DNA of 64,000 bases from Strongylocentrotus droebachiensis (GCA_035222895.1 JAVYIG010000166.1:310001-374000), one strand, 5' to 3'; numbered from the stretch's first letter, positions 1 through 12,283 are shown. The notes: generated by a model from the letters alone, not told the origin. Numbers and translations are program-made.

Positions 1-333
1 CAAACAGAAACAAATTAATGTTCGAATTTTATTCATAATATCTCCCTAGATATTGAAATCAAGACTCTATCTTTGGAAATCATATATGGGTTTAATTCCG
101 TTTGTATGTATCTAAAAGTGTATTGGGTATCGAGTTATAATCCATGCACTTAGCTTGTGGGTGATAATATTGTTCTCATTTGATAATTTGGGTTTGATGA
201 AAAAGTTCGAGACAATACTTTGATTAAAGAATATAACACGTAGCCGTAACAAATATAAGAAATGTCCTCATCATTCTACATTTGCTGGTGAACTGCAAAC
301 AAATTCCCTGCAAACAATTACCATGTTGACTAA
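1..333. other. Anonymous AT-rich DNA
   Basis: No open frame of note, no tandem repeat and no inverted repeat is visible here. The stretch ends where the first MITE begins. Confidence 0.5.
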
Positions 334-663
334 AGGGATTTGGTAACTTTGTCTCAGATTCTAAAACAAAATCCTGGATTTAGCTCAAGCTTCAATGATA
401 ATTATCAACCTTAAGGTCAGTCAGGAATCCCATGACTTTTACAAGATATTTATGATTGAAAATTCGTTTTCCTAACGGTTTTTATAATTGGGAAAAAAGA
501 GTATGGTAAAACCGGTCACTCAAAGATTTTTACTCTTTTGAGGCACTTCATGACCATTTTGAAGCGCATATTTTTAAGGGTTTCAATATTACAACAACAT
601 ATCACAGACACTGATAGAACGTAGGGCCATGCATCTCAGATTTAACAATGTTAAACGATGCCT
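334..663. mobile_element. MITE family D, copy 1 (TTAA class, diverged)
   Basis: This 330-bp copy begins AGGGATTTGGTAACTTTGTC and ends near ACGATGCCT. The right flank is TTAA (664-667); the left flank is CTAA (330-333), probably a decayed TTAA. It aligns along its whole length with 60791-61168, sharing blocks such as GGTAAAACCGGTCACTCAAA and ACAGACACTGATA. It is about 48 bp shorter than that copy, mainly through an internal deletion. No coding capacity is visible. It is a non-autonomous DNA transposon by its short inverted ends and repetition. Confidence 0.8.
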
Positions 664-667
664 TTAA

Positions 668-1102
668 AAGGACGATGTCAGGGACGCTTATCAGATTTTC
701 TGGTTGTGGTGTATTTGATTAAAAAACGACTTGGAGGACGAATGTTTTTGAAATGACTCAGTGAATAACTGAAAATGATGAATGAGCATGGCTTTTAAGA
801 TGCAGTCACCATGGTAATTGAGCACTGATGTCCATTAAGCGATTGAATACTTAAATCGGTGCCAGAAAAAAAAAAATCGATTTCGGGTGGAGATAGCGAG
901 AAATCGCTACCGAATGAAAATATTTAAGAGCTAAAGTTCAAAGAAAATTTGTTTCTGAGATTATGGTGATGAAATAGGAAATATGGCAGATGTAAGCTAG
1001 CAAGCACAAGGGCAACGACAATGTGCGTAGCTAACTTGCTCCCTACCCTCGGTGAAATAGAATGTGAAAAAAGGGAAAATAAAGGAACAAAGAAGGATTT
1101 AA
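668..1102. other. Anonymous DNA
   Basis: Nothing beyond a short A-run (about 867-877) is visible. There is no recognisable gene or repeat copy. Confidence 0.45.
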
Positions 1103-1261
1103 TAGAGAGAGAGAGATATATATAGTGTAACAGAGAGAGAGAGAAGGAAAACAAGAGGTAAAGAGAAAGAGAGCGGTGAAGAAACGGAGACACGGAGATA
1201 GAAAGAAAGAGAGAGAGAGAGAGCCGGATAGACATAAACAGAGAGAAAAAGATATATATAT

Positions 1262-1296
<35 letters not shown>

Positions 1297-1374
1297 CATA
1301 GAGAAAGGGAGAGGGGAAAGGAAATGCTCGGTGGCCTTGTACTTTCACAACACACAATTGCCCCCCCCCCCCCC
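1103..1374. repeat. (GA)n-rich microsatellite plus poly-C
   Basis: Interrupted GAGA with some AGATATATA covers about 1103-1322, followed by a run of 14 C at 1361-1374. Minus-strand open frames of up to 181 codons through this tract are Leu/Ser/Phe strings produced by the repeat and are not treated as genes. Confidence 0.9.
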
Positions 1375-2040
1375 TCGTTAGACCATTCCACCCACATTGG
1401 CTGGATCTCCGCTATGCGACTTGAAAATGCTCTACCATGGCGGAAAATGAGATAATACCGAGGTTTCAAAGAATACGTTATTACTTTAAAAGATCAAAGA
1501 ACGAGTATAAAGAAAGGACCATTGAACTAGTTATCTTACCGATACAAGTATCAGATTTTGCAACGAAATTGCCAACTCTCTGCTAATACCCATTTTTATT
1601 TTCAATCATTTTTTTCACTGCACCCAGACGTCAGATTATATAATAATCTCTGAAATTCAAGAGATGTTCGGAAAATCTAGAACACGGCTCAAAGACCGAG
1701 AAAAGTTTAAAATCGAGTCGCGTAACCATCTGTATTCCAGCTTAGTGTATATGGGCGCCATGACATACAATAGACGGACTAATACAAAAAGAAAGTATGT
1801 CCGGTGCCATGTTCCTCACGACTCTGGTTGAGAAAAAAAATGAGGGCATTTATTTGTTGAGGTACACTTTGCAAATTGGAAAACGTGCGCAGGCCTTTCA
1901 AAAGTCAAAATGTGTAAGTCAATATGTATTGTTTAACCCACACAGGTCGAAAGATTTGAGGCGAGAGAAGTAGGATGGAGGTGCAATAAAACGCTTGTAA
2001 ATACATCGTTAGAGAAATAAATGATTGACAGATTGAGAAA
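1375..2040. other. Anonymous DNA
   Basis: No gene, repeat copy or structured element was recognised. Confidence 0.45.
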
Positions 2041-2127
2041 TAGAGAGAGAAAGAGACAATGCGGAAAGAGTGAGAGAGAGAGAGAGAGAGAAAGAAGGAA
2101 AAAGAAGACAGAGAGACAGAGAGATAT
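2041..2127. repeat. (GA)n microsatellite
   Basis: Purine-rich GAGA repeat on the plus strand with a few interruptions. Minus-strand Ser/Leu-rich open frames over it are repeat artefacts. Confidence 0.9.
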
Positions 2128-2506
2128 ACAGAAATACTGAGAAAGATTGATATTTGAATACACGACACGTGGTAAACGTGGGCAAACATAAAAATCAGTA
2201 GCGAGGAAAAGGAAAAATCGTAAGTCAAATATGAATTAATAACTGAGAAAAATGAATGGAGTCAGAAACGATTGAAATTAAACATCAGAGTCTTAAAGTC
2301 ATTTTTTTGTTGCCGAAACGTGTGGAGGAGGAATATGTTATGAGGAAACTAGAAATGGTTCAGTTTGCTCGTAGAAACTATTCCACGAAAGATGGTATTA
2401 CGCAATACGAACAGGAATTGTAAGTGATATACAATGTGGTTTTGAAATTCCCCCTTTGATTTGAGTTGATTTTCGAAAGCAGTTGCGATCGTGTTCATAT
2501 TTAAGT
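2128..2506. other. Anonymous DNA
   Basis: No feature recognised. It ends at the hairpin element. Confidence 0.4.
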
Positions 2507-2508
2507 TA

Positions 2509-2620
2509 GGGACTTTTAGATTTGCACGACGGAGAACGTGGACTGCCAGTGCCTTAAAAGGACGTCACATTGCCTTAAAAGGGCAGTCCACGTTCTCCGT
2601 CATGCAAATCTAAAAGTCCC
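2509..2620. mobile_element. 112-bp hairpin MITE with TA target duplication
   Basis: The left arm 2509-2547 starts GGGACTTTTAGATTTGCA. It pairs with 2582-2620, with one C/T mismatch in about 39 bp. TA lies just outside each end (2507-2508 and 2621-2622), as in Tc1/mariner-type insertion. The 34-bp spacer holds TGCCTTAAAAG twice as a direct repeat. There is no coding content. The near-perfect arms imply a young copy, or one kept alike by folding or conversion. Confidence 0.8.
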
Positions 2621-2622
2621 TA

Positions 2623-2879
2623 TTATCACATCTTGAACATTGTGCGCTACGATATGATTTAGTTTCAAACCCATCACGGGTTCATTTCAAAACGAACAAG
2701 TGTAAAACCGATGTTTGACAAGTCCCAAGAGCTGATTTGACATTTTCTTTACCTGGAAGGCTGATGGTGTACCACAATTCCACTTAACAATTCATGTGAC
2801 CAAATAGAAACCCTCAATCCTGACGATTTCAAACATGATGTATGTTAACAGTGTCAAAACTAATCTGAGAGGTATCGCG
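2623..2879. other. Anonymous DNA
   Basis: Nothing recognisable before the SINE head. Confidence 0.4.
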
Positions 2880-3031
2880 GTCGGGTGGTTTTAACACTTG
2901 TGAATGCATAAACGAATGTTGTGGGCTCGATCCCCGACACGGCACTTATGTCCTTAGGCAATTTATTTGATAAACATTGCTTCTCTCATGACAGGTGCCT
3001 AATGAGTCCCCCGCTAGGATAACGTATGGTG
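2880..3031 (+). mobile_element. tRNA-headed SINE (5' part)
   Basis: The sequence has a tRNA-like head with an A-box region (GTCGGGTGGTTTTAAC), a B-box-like GGCTCGATCCCCGACAC, and then a body starting CACTTATGTCCTTAGGCAA. Head and body match, in reverse, the copy at 29315-29510, so this is a dispersed retroposon and not a tRNA gene. The copy stops where MITE E begins at TTAA, so the MITE may have inserted into or beside it. Confidence 0.7.
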
Positions 3032-3035
3032 TTAA

Positions 3036-3286
3036 AGGGGGTCTAGCATGAAGAGACTGCGTGTCTTTCCCGAGGCCTGACTCGCCGGGGCCAATCGGGT
3101 ATAATACGACTCGACCGCAGTGTTCACGCGCGTGCAACATACGCGAAACCGAAGTGTGAGAAGCCTTTCGGTCTGTTTCGCGAGCGCTAGCGCGCTGACC
3201 GTTAATGAAGTCCATTCGTCTACGTTCAGTTGTTCAAAAAAACGTCATAGATGACGTTAACCAGTATTTGCCATGCTACACCCCCT
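3036..3286 (-). mobile_element. MITE family E, copy 1 (TTAA class)
   Basis: A 251-bp element flanked by TTAA at 3032-3035 and 3287-3290. Its ends are AGGGGGTCTAGCATG and CATGCTACACCCCCT, close inverted repeats. It is relatively CpG-rich inside (CGCGAGCGCTAGCGCGC). It matches 30008-30223 in the opposite orientation. The 89-codon minus frame crossing it has no recognisable domain. Confidence 0.85.
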
Positions 3287-3290
3287 TTAA

Positions 3291-6200
3291 GTTTTGGGAG
3301 CGTCTATAAAGTTGCGCCGGGATGAAATATTACCCAGGAGTAGAGAACGTGTATCAATGTAGACGGGCAAGCCGAAATGCGATCACCTGGGTTATAATAT
3401 ATCTTGATAATTGGATAACAGTCGAAAAGTAATTTGTGTGCAGTGGGGTTAACGCATCTAATATATAATAGGTGCACTTTGCGTTGCAAGTTTTGCCAGG
3501 TATTTTTCTAGTAATGCTCGAACGAGTGGCTAATTCCTAATTGCTCACAGATCCGTTTTTTTATGACGCAAGTACAGTCTTTATCTACCCGTAGGTGTGT
3601 ATAAAGTAAGCAAAACTGTATAGAGGTTATTAACAGGCTAACGTCAGCTGCTTCATTTCACAAGCTGCCTTAATATTGCGGTCCAAGTCAGCTTTAACTT
3701 TCAAGACGTATGCGCTAAGTTCGTCTGTAAAATTTCACGTTTGGAAATTGTCGTCATTACCTCTTTAATATTTCACTCATCTACTTTATATGAAATAATC
3801 TCGAAATTAGTTGTTTAAATTTTTTCGCAAATTCGCGCAATTACTTCGGATCGATTAAGCATTTTCAGCCGATGCGAGTAAGTCCGTTAGCTTAATTAGC
3901 CCATTTCCTATAGAGTGTAGGGTACTAACAAAAACTATTACAGGTGATATCAACAACCGGCCGCGACATACCAAAAGACGTTAAAAGACGGGAGTTGCAG
4001 CTACCTTGTTTGGCGTTCAACAATAAGGGATATAACAACGTCGATCTGGCGCTGCTCAGTGGCTGCCGGGCTCACGATCAATTGGGCAAGAAGAATTTCC
4101 ATTTTCGGTTTAAATTAATAAAATTTAGAGTGGAATTTAAAAGATTACTATTATTAGTAGTATTATTATAACGTAAAATCTTCTGTTTAGTCAATAGTGA
4201 CTTCCGGTCAAATTAGATTTTCTTGACAATTATGCTTCTTTTACAATTTTACACTCCCATGACGACGGTTCAAATATCGCGACCTTTTTTTTCTTCTCGG
4301 TAATTCAATCTTTTGACTCGTACTTTAGCAATTTCCCTCTGCACATTACAAATGACTTGAGATGACATGCATAAAGGTGGATAGTCAAGTTGTAACATTG
4401 CGAATAACTATTGCTATTATTAAGTATTTGATGTCTTGGGAGGCAACAAGCGAACTGAATCACTTTTTCTCCCGGTAACTGATTTGGAATGTGCAGGTGG
4501 ACCACTACACCGGGGTTTCCCCCTTATCTTATACGAATAGTGCAGAGGGGTCTTAGTGTGCAAATGTGAACGACTAACTGGTTGAGATTCTAAAATTAAC
4601 CAATTCACAAACCCAGAATATGCCCTCAAGGATGAAAACAATGCCCTATCGAGTAAATAATGATTCCTATATTACAAGCGATGCTGTCCGAGAAGCATTC
4701 AAATAAGTTATCAGCTGGAAATAAACTGAATGAAAATGACAGCCGCAGCGTAACACTTTAACCATTTAACCATAATAAAGATCTAAATTGAGCACTAAAT
4801 GACTACTACAAGTCATCTGCACGATCACAATCAAACGTTTCCATGAATTAAAACCCGTTTCGAGTGTTCCATTCATTGAGAAAATATTGAAGAATGTAAG
4901 AACTTTGCCCCTTAGAGCATTATTTAACATTTGATGCCCTTATTTGCCTTGGACTGCTGAAAAGTTGAGATAACTGTTAATCACACAAATGAAGACAGTG
5001 TCACGACCGGCGAAATATTATCTGAATTCGGGGTAGCGCGTTTCATAGCAGAATCCACATTTTTCTATTATCTCACGGTTTCGAGAGGCAATAGCACATT
5101 TTATAAATGGAATTTATCCTTTGTACGTGGTGAATTATGAGGAACTCAGTATCTGACGATTCCCTTTCCTCGGAGGAGAGAGGATTCTGAGCTATTTTAA
5201 GATGACTTAAGCATGAATAGAAATAAAAACCACATTGACCCATTGCCTACTGAAACAGAGTCGTCCCTGTATAATATGCCGATGGAGAATAAAGAATTCA
5301 GTATTCAACGTGTTAATATGATTCCATACGATAAGTATTTGAATCCCAGGTGCTTCACTGACTTCAGAGATAAGAAAATGTAAGATGTGGTAAAGGTTAA
5401 AAATAATTAGTGAGCATTTCTTTCTTTTGTTCCAATGAGAACAACAAACTCATATTGAATATGTATAATCATGATAATGAAAAGGATTTACCCTATAATG
5501 CCCTGATTTTCCAAATGTAAGCAGTACTTAACAAAATTGACGAGATTGTGATGGCACACGTTGAATACTACCATGTAGTGCAATCCGTTCCTAGGGCTTT
5601 AATGTCTGAGATGTATTTTCGTTCTGTTTCTTAAAGATAAGTGACACTGTTGTTTACATGAATTCTAAAATATATATTTTTTTTAAATATAATCCTGTGG
5701 CAAACAAGATATGCTAATGATCATTTTAAAGCATTTCATAATACAGAAACATCGTTTGTCGAAAGCTCATTAAAAACGTTACACCTGCTACCAGAATTTC
5801 AACTGTATTTCCCGAATTCTTCGTAAGTAGAAACTACTTGCGAGCTCGCTGAATAAGCTGAAGGCATGTTTGAAGTGCTATTATCCTGAATCATGATTAC
5901 GTTGGTGATTGATATTTGACAATTTTACATATTGCTCCTAAAAGTTAATATATTATTTAAAACCAGGGCCCGTTGTTCGTTCTGGTTTTCCAGATATGTC
6001 ATTCCTCTAAAATTGTGAAAGGTCGCCTGCAACGATCTAATGCCACCAGGCCTTAATGCCACACATTTTTGCTTTGAAAATCATAACAGAGATTGCAAAA
6101 TGCAGGATAAAATTCGTACTGCTATTTCCCACATGACTTGCAGAACTAGGGCAGAAATTCGAACAGAAACCCACTTTTTGAGAGCATCAGGTGATTGGGG

Positions 6201-6327
6201 AAATTGCTGACATGACATTTTGATGATCTGATTTCGAGCACCGCTTTTGTTTATTTTTAGCATTAATACAAAAATATTTTTTAACTTGCTTTCCCCCGTT
6301 CGTCAAATATTATGATTGAATGCGAAT
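3291..6327. other. 3-kb anonymous AT-rich region
   Basis: No recognisable coding exon, RNA gene, repeat array or paired repeat copy was seen. The short open frames here (60-75 codons) have no known motifs and are expected by chance. Confidence 0.45.
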
Positions 6328-6581
6328 CGAAAAGAAGAAGAAGAAAACACTCGAGAGCGAGAAAGGAAACGAGAGGTGGTTTGTGTGAGGAATACTACTA
6401 GAGAAATAAAACAAAGTAAGAGAGAGAAAGAGAAGGAGTATTAGATAAATTAATAAAACACAAAGTAGAAGAAAGCCTGGCAATCGCTTTCTTGTTTTGT
6501 TTATGCATTTTTACAAAAGACAATCATTGCTTTCATCTAAAATTCCGTATTAAATCCTTTGTCTTGTGGGGGGGGGGGGGG
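6328..6581. repeat. GA-rich tract and poly-G run
   Basis: Interrupted AAG/GAGA purine repeat at about 6328-6440, then ordinary sequence, then a 14-G run at 6568-6581. Confidence 0.8.
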
Positions 6582-7103
6582 TATAGAAAAAGTAACTGCG
6601 TATTAACCATGTCACAGCAAAACATTCTGTTTTGTTCTTGTTGGTTTAAACATAAGAAGTTATTTATGAATATCCGAGTGTGTGTATCAATTTAGATAAT
6701 AGCTACAAAATATGCCTTTGTCTGAAAGAGCGCACAAAGAAATGTTACAAAAGAATGCCCACGCTAGGCCTCGTCAGGAAGCCATTTGTGTGATCAGCGC
6801 AAAAAGTTTACCCCAGATATGCTTTCAGACTTGGCCCACAAACATTCACTGGACGTTCTCAATTGATTCTAAGTTCATGATGTTTGAAATGAATATGAAT
6901 TAATGTTGCACTAGAGAACTCTTGGGAGCAATCATGCCTGGAAGGTATAAAATATATCTCTTCGAAGCTGCAAATTAGAAGTTGTGAGGAGTTGAAATTA
7001 CGTCTTTTCAGGTATTTCCGTGTAATTTCGATGAGCAAAAATATGTTGTATAAGTTGAAAATCAATGAAAATACCTGTATGTAACTTGATCATGTATACA
7101 CTA

Positions 7104-8351
7104 AGGGTGCGTTTAATCGACACTTTTTCACCCTAGAATCACGGTTTCTAAAGACGTTTAGTTTAAAACGCAATGCGTTCAAGCGATTTTTTCGTCGGTC
7201 GTAAAAATAAACGTGTTTGAAAACACAAACATGAAACGCTGAAAAAGATGCGTTTTGTATCATGATTCTGCAGAATCACGGTCGCTAAAATTCGATTGAA
7301 CGGACGGAGTTCTCAATCATGATTGTATGACGGAGCCTGTTCCGGTTTGGGCAAAAACCGCGCGCCTGCTTTTCATGCAATTTGCGTTTACTATACCATG
7401 CTCTTTATCGTGGCCTGTTCCGGTATGTTATACCTTGTTTTCCTTCTATCTTTTTCTCTTTCTGTCTTTCCTTATGTTATTCTTTGTTTTTTTCCTTCTA
7501 TCACTTTCTCTTTTGTTATTCTTTGTTTCTTCCTTCTATTCTTATGTTAATCTTTGTTTTTTCCCTTCACTCACAGTCTCTTATGTTATTCTTTGTTTTA
7601 ATCATTCTATCACTTTCTCTTTCTGTCTTTCCTTATGTTATTCTTTGTTTCTTCCTTGTATCACATTCTCTTTTTGTCTTTCATTGTGTTATTCTCTGTT
7701 TCTTCCTTTTATTCTTATGTTATTCTTTGTTGTTTCCTTCTATCACCTTCTCTTATGTTATTCTTTGTTTTTATAATTCTATCACTTTCTCTTTTGTCAC
7801 TCTTTGTTTCTTCCTTCTATTCTTATGTTAATCTTAGTTTTTTTCCTTCTATCAGCTTTTTCATGTAATTCTTTTTTTTAAGCATTCTATCACTTTCTCT
7901 TTCTGTCTTTCCTTATGTTATTCTTTGTTCCTTCCTTCTGTCACCTTCTCTTATGTTATTCTTTGTTTTTATAATTCTATCACTTTCTCTTATGTTATTC
8001 TTTGTTTCAATCATTCTATCACTTTCTCTTTCTGTCTTTCCTTATGTTATTTTTTGTTTCTTCCTTCCATCACCTTCTCATTCTTTGTTTTATTATTGCG
8101 ATCTATGCTCAAAACAGCAGTCGACAGTCGGCCGTAAACAATTCCAAAAAGCGCGCGCCGAAGTTGACCTATACTTCCTGGGTCAAACTGCGAGTGTGAT
8201 GCGAAGTGGCTGGGCTCGAAATGAGCTAGAATCAGCGTTGATGAAAAATCGCTTGAACGCTAACCGCAGTGACCTTGTTTTTTGTAACGGCGTTTTGATT
8301 TGTGATTCATGTTTGTGATTCTAGCTTCGAAAATTCGATTGAACGCACCCT
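7104..8351. mobile_element. 1.25-kb TA-flanked DNA element with internal minisatellite
   Basis: The left end AGGGTGCGTTTAATCGA (7104 onward) and right end TCGATTGAACGCACCCT (to 8351) are inverted repeats with one mismatch. TA lies outside each (7102-7103, 8352-8353). Subterminal sequence is also shared in inverted form (a GATTCTAG/CTAGAATC-type motif and TTCGATTGAAC repeated near 7291 and 8335). The interior has no transposase frame; about half of it is the minisatellite listed separately. It is best read as a non-autonomous Tc1/mariner-like or similar TA-targeting element. Confidence 0.75.
7424..8092 (+). repeat. T-rich minisatellite inside the TA-flanked element
   Basis: Irregular units of roughly 40-60 bp are built from TTATGTTATTCTTTGTTTC, TTCCTTCTATCAC and TTTCTCTTTCTGTCTTTCC. 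They are repeated about fifteen times with shuffled order. The units are free of frequent stops, so plus-strand frames of up to 149 codons (Phe/Leu/Ser/Cys strings) appear in more than one frame. This is the mark of repeat translation, not of a gene. Confidence 0.85.
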
Positions 8352-8353
8352 TA

Positions 8354-8728
8354 GAGTGATGTAGAGGAATGCGAAAGATAGGTGTACTATGCTACATGTG
8401 ATATGCTTTGAAAGTAGAAGATATCTTAAGATTCCATGGACATTGTATGAATCAATATAAGACCCCGAGAATCTAAGAGTGTGATATTTAAGCTAGATAT
8501 ACTAACTCTCTCTCCCCTGGGGCACTACTCAAAATATATCATGGATAGCAAATTACTCTAGATTCTCTAGAAAGAAAAGACTTTCCCGAATCTTAGATTT
8601 TGAAAAATTGAAATTTTAATCATCTAATGTCTTGAAATAAATGGAAAAGTCGTCCGGCACTTCGTCACAGTGGGATTATCGATTCAGCCAATTTGAAGTG
8701 CCCATATAAAGTGATAGTGGTTATTTTA
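8354..8728. other. Anonymous DNA
   Basis: No feature recognised between the TA-flanked element and the SINE. Confidence 0.4.
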
Positions 8729-8900
8729 CCTGACTGCTAAGAAAGCATAAATGATTGTAAGTAAGCAACCAGACGGCCGACGGCTTTGGATCCTCTCCGA
8801 GGGACCTGGTAATGAGGATTAACGCCTTACCAAAGGGCACTAGCGCATCGTCTTGGTTTCGAACCCGGGTCACCTGATTACGACTGAGCTATCGCGCCTC
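8729..8900 (-). mobile_element. tRNA-headed SINE
   Basis: Read on the minus strand from about 8900: an A-box TAGCTCAGTCG (8881-8891 complement), a B-box GGGTTCGAAAC (8856-8866 complement), then a body GTGCCCTTTGGTAAGGCGTT and CGGAGAGGATCC, ending AGCAGTCAGG. The tRNA-like head joined to a long unrelated body identifies a Pol III SINE and argues against a functional tRNA gene. Confidence 0.75.
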
Positions 8901-10044
8901 CTTCAAAAAACCATGTCCAATTTTAGTTCAACATTTCACCAGACTGGTTCTCTGAAGTTTCTGCGATATTGTAGAGTGTCTTTAAAGGTCGGATTTCCCC
9001 TTAACATTTTGATTGACAAGATACGAATTAAATATATAAAATCACGTGAATTTAACTGTGTGAAACTTTAACTTGATATACCCTCAGAGTGATGTGTATA
9101 ATAATTTGATTGGCAGGTGAATATTGTCGCATCGCATAAAGATTGACAGCAAAAGACATCACTAATCGGGATTCAGCTTAAACGTGCACGTCATACATGT
9201 GACGAGGGAAAATATCGATAGAGATCTGATCGCTTGACAAATTAAAAAATGAAGTCTGCGCCATTACAAAATGATGTTAGTTCTCATTTTATGTAAACGT
9301 TTCACTCTGGCTATGCACTTGGGTCGCTTGTCGTTTGTCAACCTGCCACAGTTTCCGATATGAAAATCAAACAACGAGGTGGGCGCTAAAAGCAAATTTA
9401 CCCTTAATTAAACAGTTGTGAGTATGTCACATGTTGTGAGTAATGACTCAATTAGATCAGTGTAGATACGAGGTATTTGCTGCGTTTTCCCGCGTTCACA
9501 ATTTCGGATCCAGGGATCATTGACGCAGACGGTGTGGTATCGGAGCGGTACCGCGATAACCCTGTCCTCGTCACGTGTTAAGGCTGGTCCCCCGGCGCCA
9601 AAAGGAATTGATTGCAAACATTGGAGGGGAAAATAAAGGCTCAAACAAAAATGAATTTGAGAAATGGTCATGCAATTACAGTGTGAAAGAACCTGTAATC
9701 TGTAATGCCTTTCTTGTATATAGCGTGTATCGCATTGGATGGAAGTGGATGTTTGTTCAGCTATTTTACGAGCGGTAAAATGTTGATCGTATTATGACAC
9801 CATAACACGCCTTATATCAAACTTCACCGCTTTGTTCGTGCAAATATTTACATGAACTCATTAATTTGTCTCTTTTAACATTACATCCCATGACTAAAAG
9901 CTTGTCACTTGCAGCCTCTTATTTTTTCACATTAATGTCAACCTCTCTGAAACCTCAAAATGTTTTACTTTCATGTACCATGCGCCCTCATATCAACAGA
10001 CTTTACATATTTTAAGGTAAAAATCGTCTTTGATCAACTAAATG
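8901..10044. other. Anonymous DNA
   Basis: A weak likeness to MITE B ends (AAATGGTCATGCAATTAC followed by GTGTGAAAGAA near 9663-9690) suggests an old, eroded copy without clear borders. Nothing else is recognised. Confidence 0.4.
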
Positions 10045-10218
10045 TATAGAGAAAAAGAGGGTGAGAGAGAGAGAAAGGAGGGGGGGGGGAGAAATGGGAG
10101 GTGAGTGTGAGGGACAGACAGAAAGCCGGAAAGAGAGAGAGAGAGAAAGAGAGAGAGAGATAAGAGAGAGAGAGAGAGAGAGAGAGGGGTGGGGGGGGGG
10201 GGGGGGTGGGGGAGAGAA
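10045..10218. repeat. (GA)n and poly-G microsatellite
   Basis: GAGA repeats with G-runs (10079-10089 and 10190-10213). Minus-strand Pro/Ser/Leu-rich frames across it are artefacts. Confidence 0.9.
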
Positions 10219-12283
10219 TAAATTCTTGGTTTAAAACCAAAACAGCGATTTTTGCTACTGCCATGTTGAGACAAATCTCTTGCTCATAATTATTTCAAAT
10301 GTAAGCTGCACTACTGTCGTTCTAATACTCAAATTTATTGCATTATGAAGATCGGACTCTTTAATCATTTAGATCTGAGCAAATTCGAACAGATTCTCGA
10401 ATTTGCACGGTAGATCCATTAGATGACCAACATCACCATGATAACCATGGTTACCAACCTCTTTCATCCATTTTCATTTAGAAATACTTCCAGCAATCAT
10501 AATTTCGTGAAATTATAATAGGTTGAAATTCCGTTGGGACTCTTTTGCCTCAAGCTACCTGTCTAACAGCATTCAACGACGCTATAAACATGATAGAACA
10601 GTTGGAAATAAAAATGACAGCGAAAATTGTTTTTTATCTGAATGTCGGCTTTGAACAGAGGGAAAAGAAGTTGTACCAAAATAGTCGAAGTTATCTGTCA
10701 GATCAAACGTCAAAAAGGTGTCGGGGCATCAAAAATGGACCAAGCCCCAGTTCTCTCCGAAAATCTGGGGGGACCCCATGACCTTTTCAAAGGGTATCCA
10801 ATTTGTACGGGCCTGGTGCAACAGTATCTGTTTGGGAGTGAATTTCTAACGTCACGTCAGTCGCCTGCAGTAGTAGTTTCATTGAAGAAGAAAAACGTGA
10901 AGTTTATTTTGTATTCATTATTTAAATTTAACTTGATGCATCAAACGCAGTCAGAGTGTTTGTCCCATACTGGTTTTTTCTCTCTCTGTCAATCTCTCTC
11001 TCTCTTTCCCCAATCCCTCTCTCCCTCTCTCTGGATTCAATGTTTTCATTTACAATCTCCCCCTTGTTCTCGGTTTGTTTCCTCCCCCTTCTGTCTCCAT
11101 TTCTCCCCGGGCCTATCCACCCCTTCTCTCATTACCCCTACTCTTCCTTTGCACACATACTGAGTATGTTTTTCTCGCCTTGTTATCTCTGGACAAGTCT
11201 AAAACCGTTCACCTCCGATTGAAAAATACACCAACGCATTATGTTATCCTTTTTTAAAATAAATTTAATTGTATGCATATTATGTCACTTGTAAGTGTTT
11301 TGATTGCACTAGTCATATTTGATTCTTTTTCTTGTCTTCATACTCTTGTGTCTTTAATACATTACATATTTTAATTTTGTTTTATTTGTGTTAACTTCTG
11401 CGATGCGGCCTTTATCCGCTATGGATTTTTATCTCGAAATATTTGTGTATGCTATTACACAATTTCATGTTTACATAATACACATTGTATTCATCAAATT
11501 AATTCCTTCATTCCACACCCCACTATCATATCGGGAACAATCTTACCTTTTTGAAATATTTAGAAAATCATTGACGCAGTACGCCAACATTTCGATTGGG
11601 AAATTGGAATTCAGTTTGATAAAAGCATAAACTATTTCTTCTATAAGTCTTTCTTCTACATAAGCCTTCTTTCTACCTTAAAACAAAAAAGTTCTTTAAC
11701 CGTGGCTTCATTAAAAAAGATAAATTCGTATTTTTTAAATTTCATTTGTAACCTAGGTTAGAGTCTATCAAATTCCCAAATCAATTTAATTGGAATGAAA
11801 GACTGTTCTGTCCAAAATATTGCAATCGCAGTATAATCAAGGCAGAAGGTTTTTTTTCTTCTCGTCTTTTCTTTGCTCTAATTCGTCTTTTTCGATCTTT
11901 TCTGACTTCTTTCCCCTCGCTTTATTGAATAATTACCCTCGCCTTCAATTCTCTTTGGTCACTGAACTCGAGCGTCCAGTTGTTCCCTGGCTTTTCAGCC
12001 ATGATAGTGAAACTTGAATTAGTGAATGGTGAAGTAATATGTATCGACATGCGAGATATCGATGTTTCCACTTGAGAGATCATCACGGTGTGTTCACACA
12101 ACAAACCGATCACATTCAATTCCTTCCTTCGATCCCCACGTCGTGAGATGACGTAGTTCAAAAACACTTCAAATCGTGCCTCAGAACCTCCCAATTTATA
12201 GCACATGTAAAGATGCTGAATTCATTGGAGGAGCCTTCACATGTTTGAAACAGAAATACGACTAACAGACAAATGCTGTGAAG
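10219..12283. other. Anonymous DNA with CT-rich patch
   Basis: A pyrimidine-rich CTCTCT patch lies at about 10974-11135. This is one of the few places where the pyrimidine strand is the plus strand. The 173-codon and 88-codon frames over it are low-complexity. No gene was recognised. Confidence 0.45.

Noticed and set aside
924..1469. 181-codon minus-strand open frame, the longest in the window
   Set aside because: Its middle is Ser/Leu/Phe repeats from the GA microsatellite. Overlapping frames in other registers look the same, and the ends have no recognisable domain.
7323..8318. Plus-strand frames of up to 149 codons, hydrophobic and Cys-containing
   Set aside because: They are translations of the T-rich minisatellite, open in several frames at once. 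The apparent membrane-like character comes from base composition.
9600..9700. Possible fourth MITE B copy
   Set aside because: Only a short collinear likeness (GGTCATGCAATTAC then GTGTGAAAGAA) with no defined ends or TTAA pair. It is left as a note only.
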